From JAICUY01 sp963716585 (lineage in GTDB: Bacteria > Chloroflexota > Limnocylindria > QHBO01): a DNA stretch of 64,000 nt. How positions within the stretch are numbered: the stretch's first letter is position 1; each line of letters starts with the position of its first letter. Below are positions 37,393 through 45,000 of this stretch, one piece after another. The position numbers and the translations under genes were made by a program. Location of the stretch: contig CAVQTN010000005.1 in assembly GCA_963716585.1 (NCBI GenBank), forward strand, positions 1 through 64,000. The letters run 5' to 3'. A model generated the notes under the pieces. The model saw only the letters and a list, made by a program, of their open reading frames with translations. It searched no databases and was not told where the DNA came from.

Positions 37393-39038
37393 ACCCCGCG
37401 CGCGCGCAAGCGACCGCCGAGCTGTCGCTGCTCATCGATATCGGCTCGGCGTGGACCAAGGCGAGCGTCATCGCACGCAGTCGCGGACGGTGGCGGATCG
37501 CCGCGCACGCCGCGCAGCCGACAGGATGGAACCCGGCCGAACTGTGGCGCACCCTCGCCCAGCGACTGGCCGCCGGGGCTGATCGGCGGCTGCAGGATCG
37601 CCTGGAGGCGCTCGTCGCCGCGGCCCCGCGCATCGAGTGCCACACCCCGCGCCGCCCGGCGCAACTCGCCCTGGCCGCGGTGTCCCGCGACGTCTCGGGC
37701 GCGGCGGCACGCCGGGCTGCGGAATCCGCCGGGTGGGTGGTGGCCGAGATGGCGACCATGGACGACGATCGCTCGCTGGCAGCCCGCCTCGCGGCGCTGC
37801 AGTCCGCGGCGGTCGACGTTTGGCTGCTGACCGGCGGCTTCGACGACGCTCGCAGCGAGCAGGCGCTGGAGATGGCCGCCTTGGTCGCCGCGGCACGTCG
37901 CGGTGCCCATGCACCGGTCATCTGGGCGGGCTCGAGTGCCCTCGCGGACGAGGTGGTCACGCTGTTCGAGCCCGGTGCCGTGACCGTGGTCCGCAACCCT
38001 CGCTCGCGGCCCGATCATGCCGATGCAGCGGCCCTGCGGCAGCATCTCGAGGCATTGCTGCAGGAAATCGTCGAGCCGGGCGGATCGATTCATCTCGCCC
38101 CGGTGAGCTTCCGCCGTTCGGTCTCGGCGCTGGCGCACGCTTCGGACCTGCGCATCCTGGGTGTCGACATCGGTGCGCGCTACGCCTCCTGGGTGCTCGC
38201 CGAGGCCGATGGCAGCGCCGCGAGCCGGATCTTCGCCAGTGGGGGCCTCGCATCGCCTTCGCTGACCGGACCGGGCGGACCGGCTCGGCTGACGCGGGCG
38301 ATTCCACAGGCGATCGACGAGCTGGCGGTGGCCGATGCGCTCCAGAACCTGCGGGCGCGCCCCGGCACGCTGCCCCAGACCGAGGACGAGCTGGCAGTGA
38401 CGCACGGCGCCGTGCGTGCGTTGCTCGGTCAGATGTCGGCCGACGAGGGCGCGGGTGGCGTCGACCTGATCATCGGCGCAGGACGCACGTTGAGCTCGAT
38501 CCCGAACCCGGGACAGGCGGCACAGCTGCTGGTCGACGGGCTGCGGCCGCTGGGCGTCAGCCAGCTGGCGGTCGATGCCGCGGGCGCGCTCGCGCCACTC
38601 GGCTCGCTCGACGACCTGGAGATTGGCGAGGGGATCGCCACCGTCCGCGACGACCTGATCGTGCCGCTGGGCGCGGCGGTCGTCTGCCGCGGCGGCCGCG
38701 CGGGACAGGTCGCCATGCGGGTGACGGTGCACCGGACCGGCTGGCCCGAGCTCGGACCGATCGAGGTGCGCAGCGGCTCGGTGCAGATCGTGCCCCTCGA
38801 CCGCGGCCAGGCGGCCGAGCTCGAGATCCAGCTGGAGGGCGATGCCTCGCTCGGCACCGCCCGCCGGACGCGCCACGCGCGCAGCTCCGTGCAGGGCGGT
38901 GCGGTCGGGCTCATCCTTGACGCTCGCGACGTGCCGATGGTCGTACCGCGCAGATCGGATGATCGTCGGGCGATGCTGTCCGCGTGGCGCGATGTCTTCC
39001 TGCGGGAAGCCCAGATGTCAGGCGGGCGGATCGAATGA
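37389..39038 (+). CDS. MutL/GlmL-type ASKHA-fold ATPase without glutamate mutase
   Basis: A 549-residue product related to the MutL (GlmL) component named from clostridial glutamate mutase. The first phosphate loop is LLIDIGSAWTKASVI (Asp17) and a second DIGARYASWVLAE follows at Asp260; VDLIIGAGRTLSSIPNPGQAA matches the later nucleotide-binding part. No MutE, MutS or B12-domain gene is in the window, and five of its neighbours are membrane or membrane-linked proteins, so an envelope role is more likely than B12 chemistry. This is inference. ATGA overlaps occur at both ends. Confidence 0.8.
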   Translation: MNPARAQATAELSLLIDIGSAWTKASVIARSRGRWRIAAHAAQPTGWNPAELWRTLAQRLAAGADRRLQDRLEALVAAAPRIECHTPRRPAQLALAAVSRDVSGAAARRAAESAGWVVAEMATMDDDRSLAARLAALQSAAVDVWLLTGGFDDARSEQALEMAALVAAARRGAHAPVIWAGSSALADEVVTLFEPGAVTVVRNPRSRPDHADAAALRQHLEALLQEIVEPGGSIHLAPVSFRRSVSALAHASDLRILGVDIGARYASWVLAEADGSAASRIFASGGLASPSLTGPGGPARLTRAIPQAIDELAVADALQNLRARPGTLPQTEDELAVTHGAVRALLGQMSADEGAGGVDLIIGAGRTLSSIPNPGQAAQLLVDGLRPLGVSQLAVDAAGALAPLGSLDDLEIGEGIATVRDDLIVPLGAAVVCRGGRAGQVAMRVTVHRTGWPELGPIEVRSGSVQIVPLDRGQAAELEIQLEGDASLGTARRTRHARSSVQGGAVGLILDARDVPMVVPRRSDDRRAMLSAWRDVFLREAQMSGGRIE

Positions 39039-40078
39039 ACGTGGTCGTGCATCGCATCCCGATTCCACGCGGCGCCAGCCTCAGCGTCGAGGTCGGCGAG
39101 ACGGTGCGGCCCGACCAGCTGCTCGCCGTCCGGCGCGCGCCGGGTCATGCCATCGTCGTCGACGTCGCCTCGCGGCTGCACCGATCCGCTGAGGCGACGG
39201 CCGGCCTGCTCGAGGCGCGTCCCGGCGCGCATGTCGAAGCCAACGAGATCATTGCGCGCAATGCGCAGGGGCAGACCGTGCGCTCGCCGGTCGCGGGCCT
39301 GCTGGTCGCCTACTCGCGGGCCGACGGCACGGTTCTCATTGCGCCACTCGGCGACGAGCAGCCGGTCATCGGTCACGTGTCCGGGCGCGTGCGCTCGATC
39401 GAGGATGGCGCAATCGAGGTGGAGGTGCGCGCCGCGCTGCTGCGCGGGGTGGGTGGCACCGGCGAGGCGGTCCACGGCGAGCTGGTGGTCGCCGTGCACG
39501 AGCCGGGCGAGGAGCTGCGCGCCGGATCGATCGACGTCGGGGCGACCGGCAAGATCCTGGTTGGCGGCTCGCGCGCATCGGCCGAGACGCTGACCCGCGC
39601 CCGAGCGATGGGCGTGGCCGGCATCGTCCTGGGTGGGGTGCTCGACAAGGAGCTGCGCGACTTCGAAGCGATTCAGCGCCGCAGGCGCGAGATCGGGGGT
39701 CTGACCGGCTCGTTCGGGCTCGTCCTGCTGGAGGGCTTCGGCAAGGTCGGCTTCGACCCGCAGCTGTTCGCCTGGTTCCGGCAGCATGTCGGGCAGCTGG
39801 CCAGCGTCTTCGGCGGCGATCACCTCGTCTACGTCTACGACGTCGACCCGCCTCCGCAGCGCCGCTCCCTGCCGGTCGTCGGGGAGCGGGTGATCGCGCA
39901 TCGCCGTCCGTTCCAGGGCCGCGGTGGCGTCCTCGTGGCGCTGCTCGACGACCTGCACGCTACGCCAGCAGGACTGCCGGCGCGGATGGGCCTGGTCCGC
40001 TTCGAGGACGGCCGCCTGGCGCCGGTCCCGCTGGCCAACCTGGAGGCGACCTACGGCCAGCCGAGCGCCGAGGCGTAG
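39035..40078 (+). CDS. Soluble protein with barrel-sandwich-like N-terminus, partner of the ASKHA ATPase
   Basis: A 347-residue product with no membrane segment. The N-terminal 110 residues (IPIPRGASLSVEVGETVRP, then TVRSPVAGLLVAYSR) resemble a biotinyl/lipoyl or RnfC-type barrel-sandwich fold. The middle repeats Gly-rich turns such as GATGKILVGGSRASAETL and AGIVLGGVLDKELRDF. The C-terminal part (LPVVGERVIAHRRPFQGRGG) looks like another small beta barrel. No lysine in a biotin motif is seen. It overlaps the ATPase gene by four bases and is the last gene of the cluster. The function is unknown. Confidence 0.75.
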   Translation: MNVVVHRIPIPRGASLSVEVGETVRPDQLLAVRRAPGHAIVVDVASRLHRSAEATAGLLEARPGAHVEANEIIARNAQGQTVRSPVAGLLVAYSRADGTVLIAPLGDEQPVIGHVSGRVRSIEDGAIEVEVRAALLRGVGGTGEAVHGELVVAVHEPGEELRAGSIDVGATGKILVGGSRASAETLTRARAMGVAGIVLGGVLDKELRDFEAIQRRRREIGGLTGSFGLVLLEGFGKVGFDPQLFAWFRQHVGQLASVFGGDHLVYVYDVDPPPQRRSLPVVGERVIAHRRPFQGRGGVLVALLDDLHATPAGLPARMGLVRFEDGRLAPVPLANLEATYGQPSAEA

Positions 40079-40095
40079 TGGCCGGCGAGGCTCCC

Positions 40096-40101
40096 TATAC
40101 T
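40096..40101 (+). promoter_or_regulatory. -10 element giving a probable leaderless tsaE transcript
   Basis: TATACT ends eight bases before the tsaE ATG at 40110. Transcription would begin at or within two bases of that codon, so the mRNA would lack a Shine-Dalgarno. No clear -35 box is present. Confidence 0.55.
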
Positions 40102-40109
40102 TTTCGACC

Positions 40110-40613
40110 ATGAGCCGCAGCAGCTCCGTGACCGACGCCGCCCCGCACCCGAGCGGGCACCTCGCCAGCGAGTCGACCGACGCGACGCGTGCCATCGGCC
40201 GAGCACTCGGCCGCGCGGCCGCGCCGGGCGCGTTCGTGGCGCTCATCGGGCCGCTGGGCGCCGGCAAGACGCAGCTGGCCAAGGGCGTGGCGGAGGGACT
40301 CGGGGTGACCGGGATCGTCAACAGCCCGACCTACGTGCTCATGAACGAGCACCCTGGCCGCCTGCATCTGTTCCACATCGACGCGTACCGGCTCAGCGAC
40401 CCAGATGAGGCGTTGGCGGCAGGCCTGCTCGACGAGCGCCAGGCCGCCGGCGTAACGGTCGCCGAGTGGGCCGAGCGACTGGCCGGCTGGCTGCCCGACG
40501 ACCGGCTCGAGATCGAGCTGATTCCCGACGACACCCTGTCGGAGCGGCGCACGCTGCGCTGGCAGGCGACCGGCCACACCGCCGCCGTGCTGGCCGAGGC
40601 GCTGCGGCGGTGA
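40110..40613 (+). CDS. tsaE: tRNA t6A biosynthesis ATPase TsaE
   Basis: ATPase of the TsaBDE complex that makes threonylcarbamoyl-adenosine at tRNA position 37. The 167-residue product has the P-loop GPLGAGKT (residues 47-54), SPTYVLMNEH and HIDAYRLSDPDEALAAGL, standard for TsaE. An N-terminal extension of about 20 residues precedes the domain. ATG 40110 is supported by the adjacent -10 box and a probably leaderless transcript. It overlaps tsaB by four bases. Confidence 0.94.
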   Translation: MSRSSSVTDAAPHPSGHLASESTDATRAIGRALGRAAAPGAFVALIGPLGAGKTQLAKGVAEGLGVTGIVNSPTYVLMNEHPGRLHLFHIDAYRLSDPDEALAAGLLDERQAAGVTVAEWAERLAGWLPDDRLEIELIPDDTLSERRTLRWQATGHTAAVLAEALRR

Positions 40614-41242
40614 TCATCGCCATCGAGGCGGCCTCCGGCGACCTGTCGCTGGCGCTTGCCGCGGACGACGGCGTCGCGTTCGCGCGCGACGCGTGGAGCG
40701 CTGACCGGCGGCGCACCGGTGAGCTCATGCCCCGCCTGCTGTCGCTCCTCGAGCGCAACGGCCACGGGCTGAACGAGGCGACCGGGCTGGCGGTCGGCAT
40801 CGGTCCGGGATCGTTCACCGGACTGCGTGTGGCGATGAGCATCGCCAAGGGCGTGGCCTTCGCGCTCGATCGTCCGATCGTCGGTGTCCCGAGCCTGGTC
40901 GCCTGGCTGGACGCCGAGCCCCGCGCCGAGTCCGCGATGGCACGGGCCGGCGCGCAGGAGGCGTTCCTGCTCGAGCGGGCTACCGGCGCGCTCCGGGTGG
41001 TCGGCCCTGACGAGGCGCGGACCCGCGACGGCCTGGTCGTTGCCTCCGCGGAGCTGCGCGGCGCGTTCGAGCTGCAGAACAGCACCCCGCCGTTCCGCGC
41101 CGCTGAGGCCGTCGCGCGGCTCGCGGTTGCGCGCCTCGCCGCGACCGACGGGGGAGACGACCTCGAACGGCTGGAGCCAGGCTACCTGCGCGGGCCGCGT
41201 GGCATTGGTCCGGTGAAGGAGGAGGCAGTTCGATGGCTGTGA
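40610..41242 (+). CDS. tsaB: tRNA t6A biosynthesis protein TsaB
   Basis: Non-catalytic ASKHA partner that dimerises with TsaD. The 210-residue product begins IIAIEAASGDLSLALA and carries the GIGPGSFTGLRVAMSIAKG signature, with the degenerate pocket typical of TsaB. GTG 40610 overlaps the tsaE stop by four bases. The 3' end overlaps the rimI-tsaD gene by ten bases. Confidence 0.93.
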   Translation: MIIAIEAASGDLSLALAADDGVAFARDAWSADRRRTGELMPRLLSLLERNGHGLNEATGLAVGIGPGSFTGLRVAMSIAKGVAFALDRPIVGVPSLVAWLDAEPRAESAMARAGAQEAFLLERATGALRVVGPDEARTRDGLVVASAELRGAFELQNSTPPFRAAEAVARLAVARLAATDGGDDLERLEPGYLRGPRGIGPVKEEAVRWL

Positions 41243-42807
41243 GCTCGCCACTCGTCGTCGACGAGATGCGGCGCAGCGACATCCAGCCGGTGCACGAGAT
41301 CGAACGGCTCAGCTTCAGCACGCCGTGGCCGAGCTACGCGTTCGAGCAGGAGCTCGCCTCGAATCGGCTGGCGCGCTACCGCGTCGTGCGCGAGGCGAAT
41401 CGGGTGGTCGCCTTCGCCGGCATCTGGCTGATGGCCGACGAGGCCCACATCACGACCTTCGCAGTGCACCCCGACTGGCGGCGGCGTGGCATTGCCCAGC
41501 GGTTGATGGTCGCGCTCCTCGAGCTCAGCCTGGAGATGGGCGCGCGGCGCATGACGCTGGAGGTGCGGGCCAGCAACGAGGGCGCGCAATCGCTCTACCG
41601 TCGCTTCGGGTTCGTCAACGTCGGCCGCCGTCCGCGTTACTACACCGACGACGGCGAGGATGCGCTGATCATGACCACCCCCGAGCTCGACGGGCCGTCG
41701 ATGCAGGCGCTGCTGCTCGCCGGAGCGAGCCCGCTTCGGTGGCGGCGCATGAGCGCTGCGCGCATCCTGGCCATCGAGTCCAGCTGTGACGAGACCGGTG
41801 TGGCCGTCGTCGTCGGCGGCCGTCGCATCGAGGCCAACCAGGTCGCCACGCAGGTGGCGCTCCACGCGGTGACCGGCGGGATCGTGCCGGAAGTCGCGGC
41901 GCGCCAGCAGCTGCGCTGGATCGTGCCGACGCTGCGCGCCGCGTTCGACGAGGCACAGCTGGGCTGGGACGACCTGGACGCCGTGGCGGTGACATACGGA
42001 CCGGGCCTGATCGGCTCACTGCTGGTCGGCGTCAACGTGGCCAAGGCACTCAGCGCCGCCCGCGGCCTGCCCCTGATCGGTGTCAACCACATCGAGGGCC
42101 ACATCTACGCCAACTGGCTGACGCAGGGGCCTCCCGCGCAGCCACGTTCCGCGGATCCCGCATTTCCGCTGCTCTGCCTGGTCGTCAGCGGCGGTCACAC
42201 GCAGCTCGTCCTGATGCATGACCACGGGCGTTACGAGCTGCTCGGCCAGACCGTCGACGACGCGGCCGGCGAGGCCTTCGACAAGGTCGGCCGGCTGCTC
42301 GGCCTGCCATACCCCGGCGGGCCTGCGATCTCGGCGGCTGCCGAGGGTGCCATCGCTGTCACCCGCTTCCCGCGCGCCCGCACCGCGGGCCGCTACGACT
42401 TCAGCTTCTCGGGCCTCAAGACCGCGGTGCTGCGCGAGGTGGCGGGCTATCGGGAGCGCGGCGCCCCGATCCCGGTCGACGGCCTGGCCGCGGCGTTCGA
42501 GGAGGCGGTCGTCGACGCGCTGGTGATCAAGACCGTCGAGGCGGCGCGCGACCACGACGTCGCCGCCGTCGCGCTGGGGGGCGGCGTGGCCGCCAACCGC
42601 GCGCTGCGCGCGACCCTGCGCGACCGGCTGGGTTCACTGCCGCTGCTGGTGCCGCCCCCGGCGTGGTGCACCGACAACGGGGCGATGATCGGGGCTGCCG
42701 CCGGCTTCCGTTTCGCCGCGGGCGATCGCGCCGACGCCGCGCTCGAAGCGATCCCCTCGCTCGCCCTTCCCTGGCTCGACCGGTCAGCGGTGGCCGATGC
42801 CGGCTGA
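41233..42807 (+). CDS. tsaD: RimI-TsaD fusion: N-acetyltransferase joined to t6A threonylcarbamoyltransferase
   Basis: One uninterrupted frame of 524 residues. Residues 1-148 are a RimI-type GNAT domain that acetylates ribosomal protein N-termini, with the acetyl-CoA loop HPDWRRRGIAQRLM. After a linker of about 24 residues, residues 173-524 are a full TsaD: ILAIESSCDETGVAVV, the metal site HIEGH, VVSGGHTQLVL and GGGVAANRALR. No stop separates the halves. An internal ATG at 41749 could also give free TsaD. It overlaps tsaB by 10 bases and rsmA by 11. Confidence 0.92.
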   Translation: MAVSSPLVVDEMRRSDIQPVHEIERLSFSTPWPSYAFEQELASNRLARYRVVREANRVVAFAGIWLMADEAHITTFAVHPDWRRRGIAQRLMVALLELSLEMGARRMTLEVRASNEGAQSLYRRFGFVNVGRRPRYYTDDGEDALIMTTPELDGPSMQALLLAGASPLRWRRMSAARILAIESSCDETGVAVVVGGRRIEANQVATQVALHAVTGGIVPEVAARQQLRWIVPTLRAAFDEAQLGWDDLDAVAVTYGPGLIGSLLVGVNVAKALSAARGLPLIGVNHIEGHIYANWLTQGPPAQPRSADPAFPLLCLVVSGGHTQLVLMHDHGRYELLGQTVDDAAGEAFDKVGRLLGLPYPGGPAISAAAEGAIAVTRFPRARTAGRYDFSFSGLKTAVLREVAGYRERGAPIPVDGLAAAFEEAVVDALVIKTVEAARDHDVAAVALGGGVAANRALRATLRDRLGSLPLLVPPPAWCTDNGAMIGAAAGFRFAAGDRADAALEAIPSLALPWLDRSAVADAG

Positions 42808-43690
42808 CCGCGTCGCAGCGCATCCGGCCCTGGCAGCCGAGCGCCTGCTGCCACCGAGCCCCGGACAGCTGCGCCGGCTTCTGTCGGCGCAGCGGCTGCG
42901 GCCGAGCAAGGCGCTGAGCCAGCACTACCTGACCGATCCTGAGGTGCTCGACGCGATCGTCGAGGCGGCCGACCTGCATCCTGGCGAGCCGGTCGTCGAG
43001 GTCGGGCCCGGGCTCGGCGTCCTGACCCGTCGCCTGCTGGCAGCCGGCTGCCGAGTGCTTGCGGTCGAGCTCGACTCGCGGCTGGTGGGCTACCTCCGCG
43101 GCGAGCTCGGCTCCGTGCCCGGATTCGAGCTGATCGAGGCCGATGCGCTCTCGCTGCATCCGCGGGAGGTCTTCCCGGGCGAAGCCTTCAAGCTGGTTGC
43201 GAACATCCCGTACCACATCACCAGCCCCCTGCTGCACGCATTTCTGGACGGTGAGCGGCCGCCGGATGTCGCGGTGCTGCTGCTGCAGGCCGAGGTCGCC
43301 GAGCGCGTCGCCTCGCCGCCGGGCGGGATGAGCTACCTGTCGGTCTTCGTCCAGAACATCACTCGCGCGGCGGTCGTGGCGCAGGTCCCGGCTGCCGCTT
43401 TCGAGCCGGCGCCAGAGGTCGACTCGGCGGTTCTGCGTCTGGTCCGACGCGACGATCCGCCGGTCCGATCGGGTCCCGGGCGCGAGGCCTTCCACCGCGT
43501 CGTCCAGGCCGGTTTCCGGCACCGACGCAAGCAGATCCACAACGGTCTCGGTCGGGAGCTCTCCATCGAGCCCGCGCGACTGGACGCCGTGCTGTCGGGC
43601 TGCGGCGTCGACGGCGAGCGGCGGCCGCAGACGCTGTCAGTCGACGAATGGGCCTGCCTCGCGCGGCAGCTGGCGGCGGCGCTGGCGTAG
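42797..43690 (+). CDS. rsmA: 16S rRNA (adenine1518/1519-N6)-dimethyltransferase RsmA
   Basis: Dimethylates two adenines in helix 45 of 16S rRNA late in 30S assembly. The 297-residue product has LSQHYLTDPEVL, the SAM loop VVEVGPGLGVLTRRLL, NIPYHITSPLL with the catalytic NIPY, and the C-terminal FRHRRKQIHNGLG. An N-terminal extension of about 40 residues precedes the core. The ATG overlaps the tsaD stop, and the stop abuts the ispE ATG. Confidence 0.95.
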   Translation: MPADRVAAHPALAAERLLPPSPGQLRRLLSAQRLRPSKALSQHYLTDPEVLDAIVEAADLHPGEPVVEVGPGLGVLTRRLLAAGCRVLAVELDSRLVGYLRGELGSVPGFELIEADALSLHPREVFPGEAFKLVANIPYHITSPLLHAFLDGERPPDVAVLLLQAEVAERVASPPGGMSYLSVFVQNITRAAVVAQVPAAAFEPAPEVDSAVLRLVRRDDPPVRSGPGREAFHRVVQAGFRHRRKQIHNGLGRELSIEPARLDAVLSGCGVDGERRPQTLSVDEWACLARQLAAALA

Positions 43691-44536
43691 ATGCAGCCGC
43701 TCAGCCTTGCCGCGCCGGCCAAGCTGAACCTGTCGCTGTCGGTCCTCGGGCGCCGCGCGGACGGGCATCACCGACTGGCCAGTGCGTTCGTCCTGCTGGA
43801 CCTCGCCGATCGCCTGCTCCTGACGCCCGGCTGCTCGGGAATGCGCGTCGAACCCGCCGACGCAGGCGTTCCGACCGACCGCTCGAACCTCGCCTGGCGC
43901 GGGTTGCTGGCCGGGCTCGGCAGCGAGCCGGAGCTGGCCTGCCTGACGGTCGAGAAGCGGATTCCGGTGGCGGCGGGGCTCGGCGGTGGCTCATCGGACG
44001 CGGCCGCGGCCTGGCGCCTCGGTCGGCGCTGGACCGGCGTCTCCGAGGCGCCGACACAGGCGCAGCTGCGCGAGCTGGGGACCATCGGTGCCGACGTTCC
44101 CTTCTTCGCCGCGCAGTATCGCGCCGCGCAGGTCACCGGCGTCGGCGAGCGGGTGACCCCGATGGCCTCGCCGGCAGCCGCGGAGGTGGTGCTCGCCATC
44201 GCGCCGTTCGGCCTGTCGACGGCTGCGGTCTTCGCCGAGCTGCGGCCGACCGACTGGTCGAGGGACGCGGCGACCGGGGGCAACGACCTGCTGGCCGCTG
44301 CCCGCCGGTTGCGACCCGAGGTCGAGGAGCTCTTCGCGGTCGTGCGACGTGCAGGCGGCGACCCGCACCTGACCGGCAGCGGTCCGACGGTTTACGCGCT
44401 GACCGATGACCCGCAGCGCGCGGCGGCCATCGCCGCCGCGGTCGGCGAGGCGGGGCTGCGCGTCGTCCGCACCCGGCTGGCGCGCGCAGCGACTAGGATT
44501 CGGGCCATCAGCCAGGAGGAGCCGAGCAACCCATGA
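43691..44536 (+). CDS. ispE: 4-diphosphocytidyl-2-C-methyl-D-erythritol kinase IspE
   Basis: GHMP kinase of the MEP isoprenoid pathway. The 281-residue product reads APAKLNLSLSVLGRRADGHH, then the ATP loop PVAAGLGGGSSDAAAAW, GADVPFF and the C-terminal LTGSGPTVYAL. ATG 43691 begins directly after the rsmA stop, the common rsmA-ispE pairing. It overlaps ridA by four bases. It supplies precursors that the polyprenyl synthase at 48 kb could use. Confidence 0.95.
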   Translation: MQPLSLAAPAKLNLSLSVLGRRADGHHRLASAFVLLDLADRLLLTPGCSGMRVEPADAGVPTDRSNLAWRGLLAGLGSEPELACLTVEKRIPVAAGLGGGSSDAAAAWRLGRRWTGVSEAPTQAQLRELGTIGADVPFFAAQYRAAQVTGVGERVTPMASPAAAEVVLAIAPFGLSTAAVFAELRPTDWSRDAATGGNDLLAAARRLRPEVEELFAVVRRAGGDPHLTGSGPTVYALTDDPQRAAAIAAAVGEAGLRVVRTRLARAATRIRAISQEEPSNP

Positions 44537-44925
44537 GCGAGCGAGCAGCGGTGCGAACCGCGGACGCGCCGGCCGCCATCGGTCCGTACAGCCAGGCGAT
44601 CCGCGCCGGCGGCCTGGTCTTCGCGGCGGGCCAGGTGGGCGCCGACCCGGGCAGCGGTACCCTGGCCGACGGGGTCGCGGCCCAGGCCGAGCAGGCACTC
44701 CGCAACCTCACTGCTGTCCTGGCGGCCGCCGGCTCGGGCATCGATCTCGTCACCAAGACGACGATCTTCCTCGCCGACATGGCGGACTTCGCGACGGTCA
44801 ATGAGGTCTACGCGCGCCACCTGCGCGAGCCGTTCCCGGCACGCTCGACGGTGGCGGTCAGGCAGCTGCCCAAGGGCGCGCTCGTCGAGATCGAAGCCAT
44901 TGCGCTGGCACCCACCAGCCGCTGA
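44533..44925 (+). CDS. ridA: RidA family enamine/imine deaminase
   Basis: Hydrolyses reactive enamines such as 2-aminoacrylate made by PLP enzymes. The 130-residue product has APAAIGPYSQAIRAGGLVF, QVGADP, TKTTIFLADMADFATVN and the Arg in PARSTVAVRQLP that binds the substrate carboxylate. ATG 44533 overlaps the ispE stop. Length and motifs are standard. Confidence 0.93.
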   Translation: MSERAAVRTADAPAAIGPYSQAIRAGGLVFAAGQVGADPGSGTLADGVAAQAEQALRNLTAVLAAAGSGIDLVTKTTIFLADMADFATVNEVYARHLREPFPARSTVAVRQLPKGALVEIEAIALAPTSR

Positions 44926-44932
44926 GCGCGAG

Positions 44933-44962
44933 TTGACCGTCATTCACCGCCGTGCGTACCAT
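44933..44962 (+). promoter_or_regulatory. Promoter of glmU
   Basis: TTGACC (44933-44938) and TACCAT (44957-44962) are 18 bases apart, just after ridA. The predicted start near 44969 leaves a leader of about 30 bases before the glmU TTG. Confidence 0.65.
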
Positions 44963-45000
44963 CGGCGCCACTTCTCGCGCGGAATGGAGCGTTCACCAGA

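Noticed and set aside
37389..39038. Annotating the MutL-like protein as part of glutamate mutase
   Set aside because: No mutE, mutS or B12-binding domain is present in the window, and its coupled genes encode membrane proteins.
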